Shown here one piece after another: positions 8,764 to 17,317 of a stretch of DNA of 64,000 bases. Location: positions 2,232,001 through 2,296,000 of the forward strand of contig CP019454.1 of assembly GCA_002951815.1 (NCBI GenBank), written 5' to 3'. How positions within the stretch are numbered: position 1 is the stretch's first letter; each line of letters opens with the position of its first letter. This DNA comes from Sulfobacillus thermotolerans. GTDB taxonomy: Bacteria > Bacillota > Sulfobacillia > Sulfobacillales > Sulfobacillaceae. The translations under genes were made by a program, and so were the position numbers. Under the pieces are notes generated by a model. The model saw only the letters and a program-made list of their open reading frames with translations. It was not told the DNA's origin and did not search any database.

Positions 8764-9784
8764 AACAGGGCAGCGGGTTGAGGCCCATGAAGCGGGTCAA
8801 CGGTTGGACCGACTGCTCATGATATGGAATCCGCGTCATTCCCGCACGTTTTGGCAACGCCAGATTAAGGATGGCCGCGTAGCCGTCAACGGGCAAAAAG
8901 CCAAAGCCAGTTATGTGGTGGAAGTGGGCGACTGGGTGCAGATTGAGGCCTTGTCAGCCGAACCGGCACCGGTGCCGTGGAATGCGGCAAGGGCGGTCGA
9001 CGAAACCGGGGTCATCTACCGTGACGACGCGATTATCGTGCTGAATAAGCCCAAAGGGCTGGTGGTGCATCCCAGTCATGGCCACGAAGATGACAGCGTT
9101 GTCCACCGTTTGGCCCCGTTATTAGGGACGGGCGGCGAAGACTTTCGGCCTGGGGTGGTGCACCGACTAGACCGTGATACGACGGGGCTGATGGTACTGG
9201 CGCGCACCGAAGAGATTCGCAGTCGCTTATCGGCGATGATTCAAGAACGGGTTGTTCACCGGGATTATATTGCGGTCATCACGGGCACATTGCCTGAACC
9301 CGCCGGCGTCATTGACGCGCCCATTGGCCGAGACCCTGCCAACCGCCTAAGAATGGCGGTGGTCTATGGGGGGCGCGTAGCGCGCACCCATTACCGGACG
9401 CTCGCGGCATGGGACAAGGTAAGTTTGGTTCAGCTAAGATTAGAGACAGGGCGAACGCATCAAATCCGGGTGCATTTAGCCAGCGTTGGCCATCCGGTGG
9501 TGGGAGATCCGCTCTATTCGCGCGCAAAGGGGACTTTTACCTCGCAGCTTTTGCATGCGGTGCGCCTATCGTTCCCGCATCCTGTCTCTGGCCAGCCCTT
9601 ATGTTTTACCCAAATGCCGCCATCCGAGGAGTGGACCCGATGGTCCACCACGGCAGGGCCCATCACCATCATCGACCCGGTGGCTTTGCCCCACACGGCG
9701 CTGTGCGCGCCAGAGATGCATACTGTTACACTGTTGCAAGAGGGACTAGGGATATTGGGGGAATGGGGGGCCTTTCCTGAGTGA
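8750..9784 (+). CDS. rluD: RluD-type 23S rRNA pseudouridine synthase
   Basis: Isomerises uridines in RNA to pseudouridine; by family and context the target is probably 23S rRNA. The protein has 344 residues. An N-terminal S4 RNA-binding domain (RLDRLLMIW to VRIN-like GRVAVNGQKAKASYVVEVGD) is followed by the catalytic domain with VLNKPKGLVVHPS and HRLDRDTTGLMV, whose first Asp is the catalytic residue. RTHQIRVHL is the conserved C-terminal motif. GTG 8750 was chosen because GGAGG is at 8735-8739; it overlaps the lspA end. The last 60 residues are unlike the family and may be a lineage-specific tail. Which RluD paralogue this is cannot be told. Confidence 0.9.
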   Translation: MESLETGQRVEAHEAGQRLDRLLMIWNPRHSRTFWQRQIKDGRVAVNGQKAKASYVVEVGDWVQIEALSAEPAPVPWNAARAVDETGVIYRDDAIIVLNKPKGLVVHPSHGHEDDSVVHRLAPLLGTGGEDFRPGVVHRLDRDTTGLMVLARTEEIRSRLSAMIQERVVHRDYIAVITGTLPEPAGVIDAPIGRDPANRLRMAVVYGGRVARTHYRTLAAWDKVSLVQLRLETGRTHQIRVHLASVGHPVVGDPLYSRAKGTFTSQLLHAVRLSFPHPVSGQPLCFTQMPPSEEWTRWSTTAGPITIIDPVALPHTALCAPEMHTVTLLQEGLGILGEWGAFPE

Positions 9785-10237
9785 CCCCCCGTAATCCACT
9801 CGTATAACTTAGGGCATTCCATGTTCAGATTTGTGATCCGCAATGATCTCTAACGATTTCTTTCTAAGTCACAGCAGTAATCGAAAATTCTCCGCTCGCG
9901 TCTTGATATCTAAGATTCCCGAAGCGCCACTGATACCAAGAACTCTTATGGGCGCTGAGCCTGCTCTCCATAACGACGACCGCATCTTGATGTGAGAAAC
10001 TATTGAAGAATTTTAGAACGGACTTCCCGGCTGAATCCTCCAAATCGCTTGCGCAAAACAGCTGATGATACGAAGCTCTATTTCATTCTTAGAGATCTAC
10101 CTGCAATTCTTAGGCGGCATAGAGGCTGCCACTGAGTTGGAAAACGTGTGTTATAGAGAAGGCCTTACGCAAAAGGAAAATTTTTTCAAAACAGAGAGAG
10201 TATGCAGGAATTCACTAAATACTTGGCGAATATAGTA
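9785..10237. other. Gene-free AT-richer intergenic region
   Basis: I see no gene in this stretch. A GGGGGG/CCCCCC pair at 9765-9790 straddles the rluD stop but lacks a T-run. The remainder is AT-richer than its surroundings and leads into the IclR-regulated cluster. It may mark the edge of inserted DNA. Confidence 0.35.
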
Positions 10238-10262
10238 TTGTATCCATAATACGGATGAGGTG
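10238..10262. promoter_or_regulatory. Possible IclR operator
   Basis: The sequence GTATT-8 nt-AATAC lies about 15-30 nt before the regulator start, and the element TCCATAAT recurs directly after it. IclR-family repressors bind short palindromes overlapping their own promoters, so this could be an autoregulatory site. This is positional inference only. Confidence 0.3.
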
Positions 10263-10268
10263 TCCATA

Positions 10269-11033
10269 ATGCAGACAGAAGAAAATTCTAGCATCCTTGT
10301 GCTGACGAAAATTGGTCAAGTTCTCGATTATTTATCGGTGAACCGTGAAGCTATGTCGGTTTCCGAAATGAGTCGTCAGCTCAACATTGTCAGGCCCACC
10401 TTGCACCGTATTTTGGATTCTCTTGTTGCAGAAGGAATTCTTTCTCGGCGTCAAGGGCAGTACATTCCGGGATGGAGATTGGCGCAGTGGGGGGCTAGGG
10501 CCTTGAAGGCCCAGTCGTTGACTGATGTCGGCCAGGAGGTCCTTGAACATCTTGTGGAGCGTGCTCGGGAAACCGCTTCTATTTACGTCCGAGTACGTGC
10601 CATTCGAATTTGTTCGGTGCGGGTGGAAGGGCCTGGGCTTTTGCGCCACAGCATTTCCGTTGGCGAGCCGTTGCCGCTCCACGCGGGTTCGTCCGGTTAT
10701 ATCTTGCTGGCTTGGCTAGAGGAATCGGAACGAAAGAGATTATGGTCTGAATCAATCCGGTTTTTCGGAGGTAGTGAACTGTTTCAGTGGCCTTCGGAGG
10801 AAACGTGGCAGCAAATTCGGCGTGATGGATTCGCTGTGAGTTTAGGGCAACGCGACAGTGCATTGGCCTCGGTCAGCGTTCCGGTATGGGGCCAAGATCA
10901 CCAGGTGAAAGCTTCTCTGGCGTTATCGGGCCCGATCAGTCGCTTCTCTCCGGAGACGTTGCCTGTAATGGTGCAGTATTTACTCAAGGCTGCTCGCGCT
11001 ATTGAAAGTCAGTGGGATGAGTCTCTGGCATGA
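10269..11033 (+). CDS. IclR-family transcriptional regulator
   Basis: A DNA-binding regulator of about 254 residues. The N-terminal winged helix-turn-helix (MSVSEMSRQLNIVRPTLHRI, about 32-51) is followed by the effector domain (HAGSSGYILLAWL; GQRDSALASVSVPVW), the layout of IclR proteins that sense small organic acids. ATG 10269 is preferred over GTG 10260 because GATGAGG sits 8 nt before it. It lies 13 bp before and on the same strand as a CoA-transferase/lyase/transporter cluster and very likely controls it, being released or activated by the substrate of that pathway. Confidence 0.9.
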   Translation: MQTEENSSILVLTKIGQVLDYLSVNREAMSVSEMSRQLNIVRPTLHRILDSLVAEGILSRRQGQYIPGWRLAQWGARALKAQSLTDVGQEVLEHLVERARETASIYVRVRAIRICSVRVEGPGLLRHSISVGEPLPLHAGSSGYILLAWLEESERKRLWSESIRFFGGSELFQWPSEETWQQIRRDGFAVSLGQRDSALASVSVPVWGQDHQVKASLALSGPISRFSPETLPVMVQYLLKAARAIESQWDESLA

Positions 11034-11046
11034 AGAAGGTGAGAGA

Positions 11047-12249
11047 ATGACTGAGCAGAAAACGGCTTTGCAAGGACTTCGAGTACTTGAAATTGGATCG
11101 CTTGTGGCGGCTTCGTCGGCGACACGAATTATGGGAGATTTTGGCGCGGAAGTCATTAAGATTGAGCCCCCATCTGGTGACAATCTGCGTGCATGGGGGG
11201 CAGTGTCGCCTACTGGCTCCTCGTGGTGGTGGCAAATGCAATCCCGTAACAAACAATTAGTGTCTGTGGACCTGAAAAAACCGGAGGGACAGGCTATAGT
11301 CAGAGATCTTGCTCGATGGGCAGACGTTGTGGTTGCCAACTTGCGACCGGCAACGCTTCGCAACTGGGGTCTGGATTATAGTCGACTAAAAGAGAATCAC
11401 CCTTCCTTGGTGTATGTGCAGATAACTGGCCACGGATTGACAGGTCCCTACCAAGACCGTCCGGGCTTTGGAAACATTGCGGAAGCGATGGGAGGCATCC
11501 GTTATGTTACTGGCTATCCAGACCGCCCGCCAGTCCGCACAGGCGTCTCGCTAGGTGACGAACTGGCCGCCCTATATGGCGTCATCGGTGCTCTCACCGC
11601 TTTGAGGCATCGAGATAATACAGGGGAAGGGCAGCTAGTAGATGTGGCCCTGACAGAATCCGTACTGAGTCTAACGGAAGCGATGATGCCCGAATACCTT
11701 AATGAAGGAATCATTCAGGAGAGATCAGGTAATCAGCTGCTCAGGGCAGCTCCCTCAGGCACTTATCCTACAGCAGACGGATCATGGGTGGCTATCGGTG
11801 CGAATACGGAGGGGACGTTTGCGGCTTTGGCGTCAGCGATGAATAGAGTCGACCTGTTATCAGATCCGCGATTTGCGGACAATCCGCAGCGTGTGAAACA
11901 TGCTGATGTGCTAGATGAAGTTATCACAAAATGGACTTCATCTTTGACGGCTACCCTCGTATTGGAAAAGCTCACGACTGCTCAAGTCCCTGCCGGTTTG
12001 GTTATGAGTGCCAAGGACATTGCTCAAGATCCACAGTTCTTGGCAAGAGATATGATGGTGCGTGTTCCTGCGGATCAAGGAGAATTCGTCGGAATGCTGG
12101 GTGTGGTGCCGCGTCTCAGTGCGACGCCTGGCAGAATTCTCTTGGCGGGGGGTGCGGTAGGGCGTGACTCATCCGACGTCCTTCAGCGGGTACTGGGCAG
12201 AAGCTTGATTGACATCGACCGTCTCAAAGCGGAAGGAGTGATCCGGTAA
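11047..12249 (+). CDS. Family III (CaiB/BaiF) CoA-transferase
   Basis: Activates a carboxylic acid by transferring CoA from a donor acyl-CoA such as succinyl-CoA or acetyl-CoA. The 400-residue protein has the family landmarks RVLEIGSLVAASSATRIM, VIKIEPPSGDN, SRNKQLVSVDLKKPEG and VVVANLRPATL. The likely catalytic Asp is near residue 171 in GVSLGDELA. ATG 11047 follows AAGGTGAGAG; the frame could open at 11002 but that overlaps the regulator. The gene ends exactly where the lyase gene begins, so the two products are probably made together: this enzyme would form the CoA ester that the lyase cleaves. Confidence 0.92.
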   Translation: MTEQKTALQGLRVLEIGSLVAASSATRIMGDFGAEVIKIEPPSGDNLRAWGAVSPTGSSWWWQMQSRNKQLVSVDLKKPEGQAIVRDLARWADVVVANLRPATLRNWGLDYSRLKENHPSLVYVQITGHGLTGPYQDRPGFGNIAEAMGGIRYVTGYPDRPPVRTGVSLGDELAALYGVIGALTALRHRDNTGEGQLVDVALTESVLSLTEAMMPEYLNEGIIQERSGNQLLRAAPSGTYPTADGSWVAIGANTEGTFAALASAMNRVDLLSDPRFADNPQRVKHADVLDEVITKWTSSLTATLVLEKLTTAQVPAGLVMSAKDIAQDPQFLARDMMVRVPADQGEFVGMLGVVPRLSATPGRILLAGGAVGRDSSDVLQRVLGRSLIDIDRLKAEGVIR

Positions 12250-13095
12250 ATGGGTGTAGCCAGAATTATTGACGTGACACCGCGTGACGGGTTGCAGGAT
12301 TTGGACCAGTTTGTGGAAACGGCTATCAAGGTTGAATTGGTCAACCGGCTAGTAGAGGCCGGTGTGCAGTGGATTGAAGTGGCATCGTTTGTGTCTCCCA
12401 AGATGGTGCCGCAGATGGCTGATGCGGAAGTAGTCTTGTCTCGGCTGCCAACCAGCATTGCGCAGTGGATTGCGCTAATTCCCAATAGGCGGGGTTATGA
12501 TCGCGCAAAGCTTACCCATGCGCACTATTTGACTTACGTTGTGTCCGCTAGCCCGCGTCACCAACAAGATAATGTGGGGCGTCCACTTGAGGCCTCTTTG
12601 CGGGAGTTTGAATCGCTTGCCGAACAGTCCAACAACAAAATGAAGTTGCGCGGGGCCGTTTCTTGCGCGTTTGGCTCCCCTTACTCGGAAGAAGTCGGTG
12701 GAGAAGAGGTGGTGGCTGAAATTGCCCGACGTTATGTGGCGGCTGGTGCTTGTGAAATTGTGCTTGCGGATACGGTTGGGGTGGCGACTCCTGAGAAGGT
12801 CGATCGCATCGTTCGGGGTGTGCAGGCGGCGGTGCTCGATGTGCCTCTGGCAATACATTTTCACGACCGTGCTGGCTTGGGGCAGGAGAATGTGAAAGCG
12901 GCTCTAAATTTAGGAATCCGACGATTTGAGTCGGCGCTTGCAGGACTAGGAGGCTGTCCTTTTGCTCCTAATGCGCCTGGTAATTTGAATTCGGTCAAAC
13001 TCGTCACATGGCTCGAGGGTTGGGGATATGACACGGGGATAGATATTCAGCGTCTTGCGGATACGGAGGAGTGGCTGACGCAGATCGTCAGCTAG
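12250..13095 (+). CDS. HMG-CoA lyase-like enzyme (DRE-TIM metallolyase)
   Basis: A carbon-carbon lyase of 281 residues related to hydroxymethylglutaryl-CoA lyase, which splits a 3-hydroxy-acyl-CoA to acetyl-CoA and a keto acid. Visible are DVTPRDGLQ (8-16, catalytic Arg12 and metal Asp13), EVASFVSPKMVPQMAD (about 41-56), metal ligands in HFHDRAG (near 199-205) and the C-terminal GLGGCPFAPNAPGN with the active-site Cys. The Glu that usually follows RDGLQN is replaced (RDGLQDL), so the exact substrate may differ from HMG-CoA. It starts with no gap after the CoA-transferase. The substrate is inferred, not shown. Confidence 0.88.
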   Translation: MGVARIIDVTPRDGLQDLDQFVETAIKVELVNRLVEAGVQWIEVASFVSPKMVPQMADAEVVLSRLPTSIAQWIALIPNRRGYDRAKLTHAHYLTYVVSASPRHQQDNVGRPLEASLREFESLAEQSNNKMKLRGAVSCAFGSPYSEEVGGEEVVAEIARRYVAAGACEIVLADTVGVATPEKVDRIVRGVQAAVLDVPLAIHFHDRAGLGQENVKAALNLGIRRFESALAGLGGCPFAPNAPGNLNSVKLVTWLEGWGYDTGIDIQRLADTEEWLTQIVS

Positions 13096-13197
13096 TAAAA
13101 TGCGGCTCCATTGTTTTGTATGGGGATTTTCGTTCCTTAAGTGTTTTGTGCCCGTAATTATCGCGCAAGTAAATTTATTGGAAAGAAGGCAATTATT

Positions 13198-14562
13198 ATG
13201 AGTGATTTTGCTCAAACGGCGCCCGCAACCATTGCCGCGCGGTTGGACCGTTTACCGCCTACCCACTATTTCCGGCGTTTTGTCACCCTGATCTCCATGG
13301 GCGGATGGTTTGAGTTTTATGACCTTTTCATGGCTGGGTACGTGGGGGCGGCTTTGTTGTCGGCTAAAATGTTTACTTTGGCCGATCTCACTTTGTTTAT
13401 TTCACTAGGTTTTGCAGGTATGTTCGTCGGAACCATTGGCTTTGGCCTTATTAGCGATTTGTGGGGAAGAAAAACGGTATTCACATTTTCTTTGATTTTA
13501 TATTCATTTTTTGTAGCACTCATGGCGCTGTCTCCTTCGGTTGGGTGGATTTTAGCGTTTCGCACGCTTTCTGGGATTGGAATCGGGGCTCAACTAGTCG
13601 TCATTGACACCTATATTACGGAAGTAGTACCGCATAACACTCGAGGAAAGTATATCGCCTTCAGCCAAGTTATTACTTATACCGCTGTTCCCGTGGTTGC
13701 ATTCCTATCCTATGTACTGGTTCCGACCCATATCTTACTGTCAGGCTGGCGATGGGTGGTGCTGATTGGCGCGTTGGGAGCTCTTATCGTCTGGTTTATC
13801 CGCTTGCGGATTCCCGAATCGCCCCGCTGGTATTCGCTTCATGGACGTGTCGCAGACGCGGATAAGGCTATGAGCGACATTGAGCAAAGTGTGAGGGAAG
13901 AACTTAATGCTCCCTTGCCCGCCCCTTTGCCAGCTTTGCCTGAGGTGGCGTCCGACAATCCTTTCCGCGAAATCTGGCAACCCGCATACCGCGGTCGCAC
14001 AATCATGATGATGATTTTCCAGTTCTTTCAAACAATCGGGTTTTATGGATTTGCTGCGTGGGTTCCCACTTTGTTGCTCAAAGAAGGATTTACTCTGTTG
14101 CACAGCTTGTTCTATACGTTTCTTATCGCCGTTATCAATCCGGTGGGTCCGTGGTTTGCCATGCTAGTGATTGAACGGGTTCAGCGCAAGTGGTTAATTG
14201 TGATTGAGAGTTTGTCTATTGGGGCCCTGGGATTGTTGTTTGCCCATGTGAGAAGTCCGTTACTGATTGTTCTCGTAGGAGTAGGAATTACATTGTTTAA
14301 TAATGCTTTTTCTGCAACGTTTCATGCCTATCAGTCCGAGTTGTTTCCGACCCGGGCACGGTCGACGGGAATTGGATTTACGTATAGCTGGAGTCGATTG
14401 AGTTCCATGCTAACGGCTTTCTTGATTGCGGTGGTTCTTCAGCATTATGGTGTCAATGGCGTGTTTGTGACGATCGGATTGGCGATGGCGATTGTAGCGA
14501 TTACAATAGGATTTTTTGGCCCCCGTACCAATAACGCGCAGCTTGAAGCCATTTCGCAATAG
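13198..14562 (+). CDS. MFS transporter (MHS/SV2-like)
   Basis: A 12-helix major facilitator superfamily importer of 454 residues. Features are a hydrophilic N-terminus with FEFYDLFMAGY in helix 1, motif A near GLISDLWGRKTVF, TYITEVVPHNTRGK in the helix 4-5 region, and PESPRWYSLHGR before the long central loop. This pattern fits metabolite:H+ or aromatic-acid:H+ symporters. ATG 13198 was chosen over an upstream ATG because GAAAGAAGG precedes it. Between a CoA-transferase/lyase pair and a hydrolase, it probably brings in the organic acid or ester degraded by the cluster. Confidence 0.88.
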   Translation: MSDFAQTAPATIAARLDRLPPTHYFRRFVTLISMGGWFEFYDLFMAGYVGAALLSAKMFTLADLTLFISLGFAGMFVGTIGFGLISDLWGRKTVFTFSLILYSFFVALMALSPSVGWILAFRTLSGIGIGAQLVVIDTYITEVVPHNTRGKYIAFSQVITYTAVPVVAFLSYVLVPTHILLSGWRWVVLIGALGALIVWFIRLRIPESPRWYSLHGRVADADKAMSDIEQSVREELNAPLPAPLPALPEVASDNPFREIWQPAYRGRTIMMMIFQFFQTIGFYGFAAWVPTLLLKEGFTLLHSLFYTFLIAVINPVGPWFAMLVIERVQRKWLIVIESLSIGALGLLFAHVRSPLLIVLVGVGITLFNNAFSATFHAYQSELFPTRARSTGIGFTYSWSRLSSMLTAFLIAVVLQHYGVNGVFVTIGLAMAIVAITIGFFGPRTNNAQLEAISQ

Positions 14563-14582
14563 CGTAGAAGAAGGTGACTTAG

Positions 14583-15668
14583 GTGGGAGAGTGGACCTTT
14601 ACCGGAGGTCAGAGACTGACTGAAGGGGGAGTGCAGCCGTTAGGGGAACTCAAAGTGGATGTGAAAGGGACTGAGGATCGGTACGTGTCGCTTCGGGAAG
14701 ATATAATTGTCGTATCAGGTCTGGTCGACCTGCACGCCCATATTGACCGGGGAAACAATGACTCCATAGGGGTTCCCGAGGCGTGGTTAAAGAAATCAGG
14801 AGTTCGCCATGCGGCTGATGCAGGAACTTACGGTTGGGCCTCTTGGACTTATGAAAATCCATCCCCGTTTGAATCTGTTCGGTGGTGGGTGTCCCTATTG
14901 CCTGAAGGGTTAAAACCTTTTCCGCAGATACCGAGATTACGTGAGGCGATGCTTCACATGGCTAAGCCCTCCGCTCACGCGGTCCACATGTCTCGATGCT
15001 TTTTGGGATTCAAGATCCGATTGGGTCAGAATGACCGCAAGGATGACGAAGACCTTCTGCAGTCGGGCTTATTATGGGCGGAGCATTTTCATGTTCCCCT
15101 GATGGTCCATTGGACAGCGACATTTCTACCGACGGAGCTGGTCGCCTCCAGTCTTCGGCCAGGAGATGTGCTTACGCATATCTATGCGCCTTTGACAGAA
15201 GGCGAGAATCTGGAAACACGGATTCGTGCGTTGTCTAATGCTAGAAGTCGACAGGTCTTGTTGGACGTTGGCCATGGCCGTCATCATTTTGCATGGCAGG
15301 TGTTTGCGGAAGCTCATGCAGCGGGGTTGGATCCTGACACCATCAGTACCGATCTAACCCGTTCGACATGGCAGCAAGAGCCTGTTGTAGATTTGCCGCA
15401 TGTGGTTGGTCGCTGCATCGCCGGGGGGATTCTACCTGCTGAGGCCATAAAAGCCGCGTCGCTGACACCGGCTGCCTACATGGGTTTAGTCGACGACCAT
15501 TTGAGTTGGGTATTTTTCGAAAGACAGACTATGCCCATGGCACTGCGGGATGCGCTCGGTCAAACATTAAAGGTCTCTGTTTTCTGGGCACCTGTGTTGA
15601 TTATCATGAATGGAGAGGTGATGCGGTTAATCGACTCGCCCGGCATGAAATCGCAAGGAGACCCTTGA
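14583..15668 (+). CDS. Amidohydrolase/deacetylase-family metallohydrolase (Atu3266-like)
   Basis: A binuclear metal hydrolase of the amidohydrolase superfamily, 361 residues. Expected ligands are visible: HAH in VDLHAHID (near 50-55), a Lys in GFKIRLG that could be carbamylated (near 143), His in MVHW, His in LTHIYAP, and Asp in TISTDLT. The blocks LRPGDVLTHIY, LLDVGHGRHHF and LDPDTISTDL match the subgroup of Atu3266, characterised as hydrolysing acetylated hydroxy acids such as acetyl-mandelate. GTG 14583 follows AAGGTG. Here it may release the acid that the CoA-transferase activates. The actual substrate is unknown. Confidence 0.8.
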   Translation: MGEWTFTGGQRLTEGGVQPLGELKVDVKGTEDRYVSLREDIIVVSGLVDLHAHIDRGNNDSIGVPEAWLKKSGVRHAADAGTYGWASWTYENPSPFESVRWWVSLLPEGLKPFPQIPRLREAMLHMAKPSAHAVHMSRCFLGFKIRLGQNDRKDDEDLLQSGLLWAEHFHVPLMVHWTATFLPTELVASSLRPGDVLTHIYAPLTEGENLETRIRALSNARSRQVLLDVGHGRHHFAWQVFAEAHAAGLDPDTISTDLTRSTWQQEPVVDLPHVVGRCIAGGILPAEAIKAASLTPAAYMGLVDDHLSWVFFERQTMPMALRDALGQTLKVSVFWAPVLIIMNGEVMRLIDSPGMKSQGDP

Positions 15669-15717
15669 GTAAAAATGTATAGGGCCCTCTTTCTTCATTG
15701 GACGAATATGTTCTTTG

Positions 15718-15745
15718 AGGCCCGCACGGATTGCGGGCCTTTATG
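15718..15745 (+). terminator. Rho-independent terminator of the CoA-transferase/lyase cluster
   Basis: AGGCCCGCA at 15718-15726 pairs perfectly with TGCGGGCCT at 15732-15740 around a 5-nt loop and is followed by TTAT. It closes the 10.3-15.7 kb cluster. Confidence 0.8.
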
Positions 15746-16056
15746 ACGTACTGATTGCATCACCGGGCATTATGTATGTGACTTCTTTGCAGCCTCGACC
15801 GTCATAGATGCCACATCCTAAAAACATGCGTGGTGTAGCGTAGGGCGTGTGCTCTCATGCCACAAAACCCAATTAAGGGTAAGCAACGCATATTGAAACG
15901 CCCTTTATTGGCGATACATTAGGATAATTGCGCCTTAAATTAATTGTGGATTGTTGAATAGCATCAGGCCAGAAACGCACATGGCGCTTCGTTGTTTTAT
16001 ATAAACCGCTAATACCTAAAAAAGATGTCGAAGGTGATTGGCTTTTTCAAAAGCCG
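15746..16056. other. Gene-free stretch between convergent units
   Basis: I find no gene or clear signal here. It lies between the terminator of the plus-strand catabolic cluster and the stop of the minus-strand mscS-like gene. Confidence 0.5.
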
Positions 16057-16983
16057 TTAGGATTTCCCACTTTCGGTGGAATCGGGATGGGCTAAATGGC
16101 GAATCATGGGTACGAGGTGGCCAAAAATTTGATGGCGGACCTCATCGTCACTCCGCAATTTCGTGTCAACCACCAACAGCAGAGCAAATGTGGTGGGCGT
16201 GACATCAATAATGCGGGGCGTGCTGCCCACAAAGCCTAACGTATTGAGCAATTTTTCCACGCGTGGCAGCAACTCTGCCGGATCAATGGCCATATCGACA
16301 TCAAAGCGCATACGCAAGATGCGCTTTTTGGCGTGGGCCATATTTTCCACCGCGGCTTGAATGATAATGCCATTGGGAATGACCATCGTCGGGCCACTGT
16401 CGGTTGCCAAAGACGTATACATGAGGGTAATGTCCGTGACCACGCCGCTATACGTAGGCTTAAGCGCTTCATGGGGAAACGACGGCATGAGCACGGGGTA
16501 TTGCCATGCCACAAAATTAATGCGGTCTCCCACTTCAAACGGGTGAAAGACCAAGATGGCGATCCCGGCAATGAGGTTGCCAAACATTGTTTGGCCGGCA
16601 AGACCAATGATGGCGGTGACAAAGGCGCCGCCAAAGACGACGGAGGAGAGGCCAACTCCAAAGGCGGCCAAGACCGACAAGATGACGGCCAATAAGAGAA
16701 ACAAGCGAATCAAAAAGCGTAACGACGTAGTGCGGTTGGCTCCTAGCGCCCTAGCAGCCAATTGAAACAGGTAGCGTTCGAGCAAGTACGAGATGGCCCC
16801 GCCGATCATGAGTACAATGAGGGCCTTAATGGGGTCAATGGTCTCGGGGGGAAGTAAATTGTGCCGTTTGCCTTGATCAACCAAAATGGCTAAGCCGACG
16901 CCAATAACGAGCAAACCGAGAATGAATAGGCCTGTACGGCGCCATAATTTCTTTAAGTCCACGTTATGATGAGCCACTAGCAC
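16057..16983 (-). CDS. MscS-family mechanosensitive channel
   Basis: A small-conductance mechanosensitive channel subunit of 308 residues that opens under membrane tension and protects against osmotic downshock. Four hydrophobic segments are seen (about 16-35, 48-65, 87-110 and 112-140). The pore-lining helix is Gly/Ala-rich (GLSSVVFGGAFVTAIIGLAGQ) and runs into TMFGNLIAGIAILV, the hallmark of MscS proteins. The cytoplasmic beta domain follows (FEVGDRI, GVVTDITLMYT, VIPNG). No ribosome site better than a weak purine tract is visible upstream. Confidence 0.93.
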   Translation of the reverse strand: MLVAHHNVDLKKLWRRTGLFILGLLVIGVGLAILVDQGKRHNLLPPETIDPIKALIVLMIGGAISYLLERYLFQLAARALGANRTTSLRFLIRLFLLLAVILSVLAAFGVGLSSVVFGGAFVTAIIGLAGQTMFGNLIAGIAILVFHPFEVGDRINFVAWQYPVLMPSFPHEALKPTYSGVVTDITLMYTSLATDSGPTMVIPNGIIIQAAVENMAHAKKRILRMRFDVDMAIDPAELLPRVEKLLNTLGFVGSTPRIIDVTPTTFALLLVVDTKLRSDDEVRHQIFGHLVPMIRHLAHPDSTESGKS

Positions 16984-17164
16984 CCTGCCTTTCTATCCAG
17001 TGCTGGTCCCGTCTATCACACGATGGGCCAGTCCTCTTGGATATCATAACCGAAGAATTGTCTTCACGAGGGATAAAATCGCGAAGAAACTGGCATTCTA
17101 AGCTAAAGTATGTAAAGACCTGGCGAGTTTGGACAAATTTTGTGAAGGAATTGTCCGGAAAGCC

Positions 17165-17193
17165 TTTACGACGAGCACCCGGTCGTATATGAT
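17165..17193 (+). promoter_or_regulatory. Putative pyr operon promoter
   Basis: TTTACG at 17165-17170 and TATGAT at 17188-17193 are 17 nt apart, a good SigA-type pair. Transcription would begin near 17200, just upstream of the PyrR-binding hairpin. Confidence 0.55.
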
Positions 17194-17209
17194 CTCGTGT
17201 AGGTCACAT

Positions 17210-17292
17210 CCTTTAACACCAGTCCCGTGAGGCTGGAAAGGGGCAAAACCAGAATTTTTTGCTCTAGCCTTCGCGAGGCTAGAGCATTTTTT
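17210..17292 (+). promoter_or_regulatory. PyrR-binding RNA and transcription attenuator
   Basis: AGTCCCGTGAGGCT at 17221-17234 is the conserved PyrR-binding loop, closed by CCAG 17219-17222 and CTGG 17233-17236. Downstream is an intrinsic terminator: GCTCTAGCC 17261-17269, loop TTCGCGA, GGCTAGAGC 17277-17285, then ATTTTTT. In Bacillus, UMP- or UTP-bound PyrR stabilises the binding hairpin and favours termination; the same logic is expected here, since pyrR follows directly. Only one copy is visible because the later gene junctions overlap. Confidence 0.92.
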
Positions 17293-17317
17293 GGTTGCTG
17301 TCCATAAGGAGGCGGTT

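Noticed and set aside
10257-10270. GAGGTGTCCATAAT occurs here and again at 58864-58877, suggesting a shared operator or transposon end
   Set aside because: A 14-bp repeat is expected several times by chance in 64 kb, and neither flank extends the match.
10269-15668. The cluster as an itaconate or citramalate degradation operon
   Set aside because: Known itaconate operons use a hydratase and an HpcH-type lyase; here the lyase is of the HMG-CoA (DRE-TIM) type and no hydratase is present.
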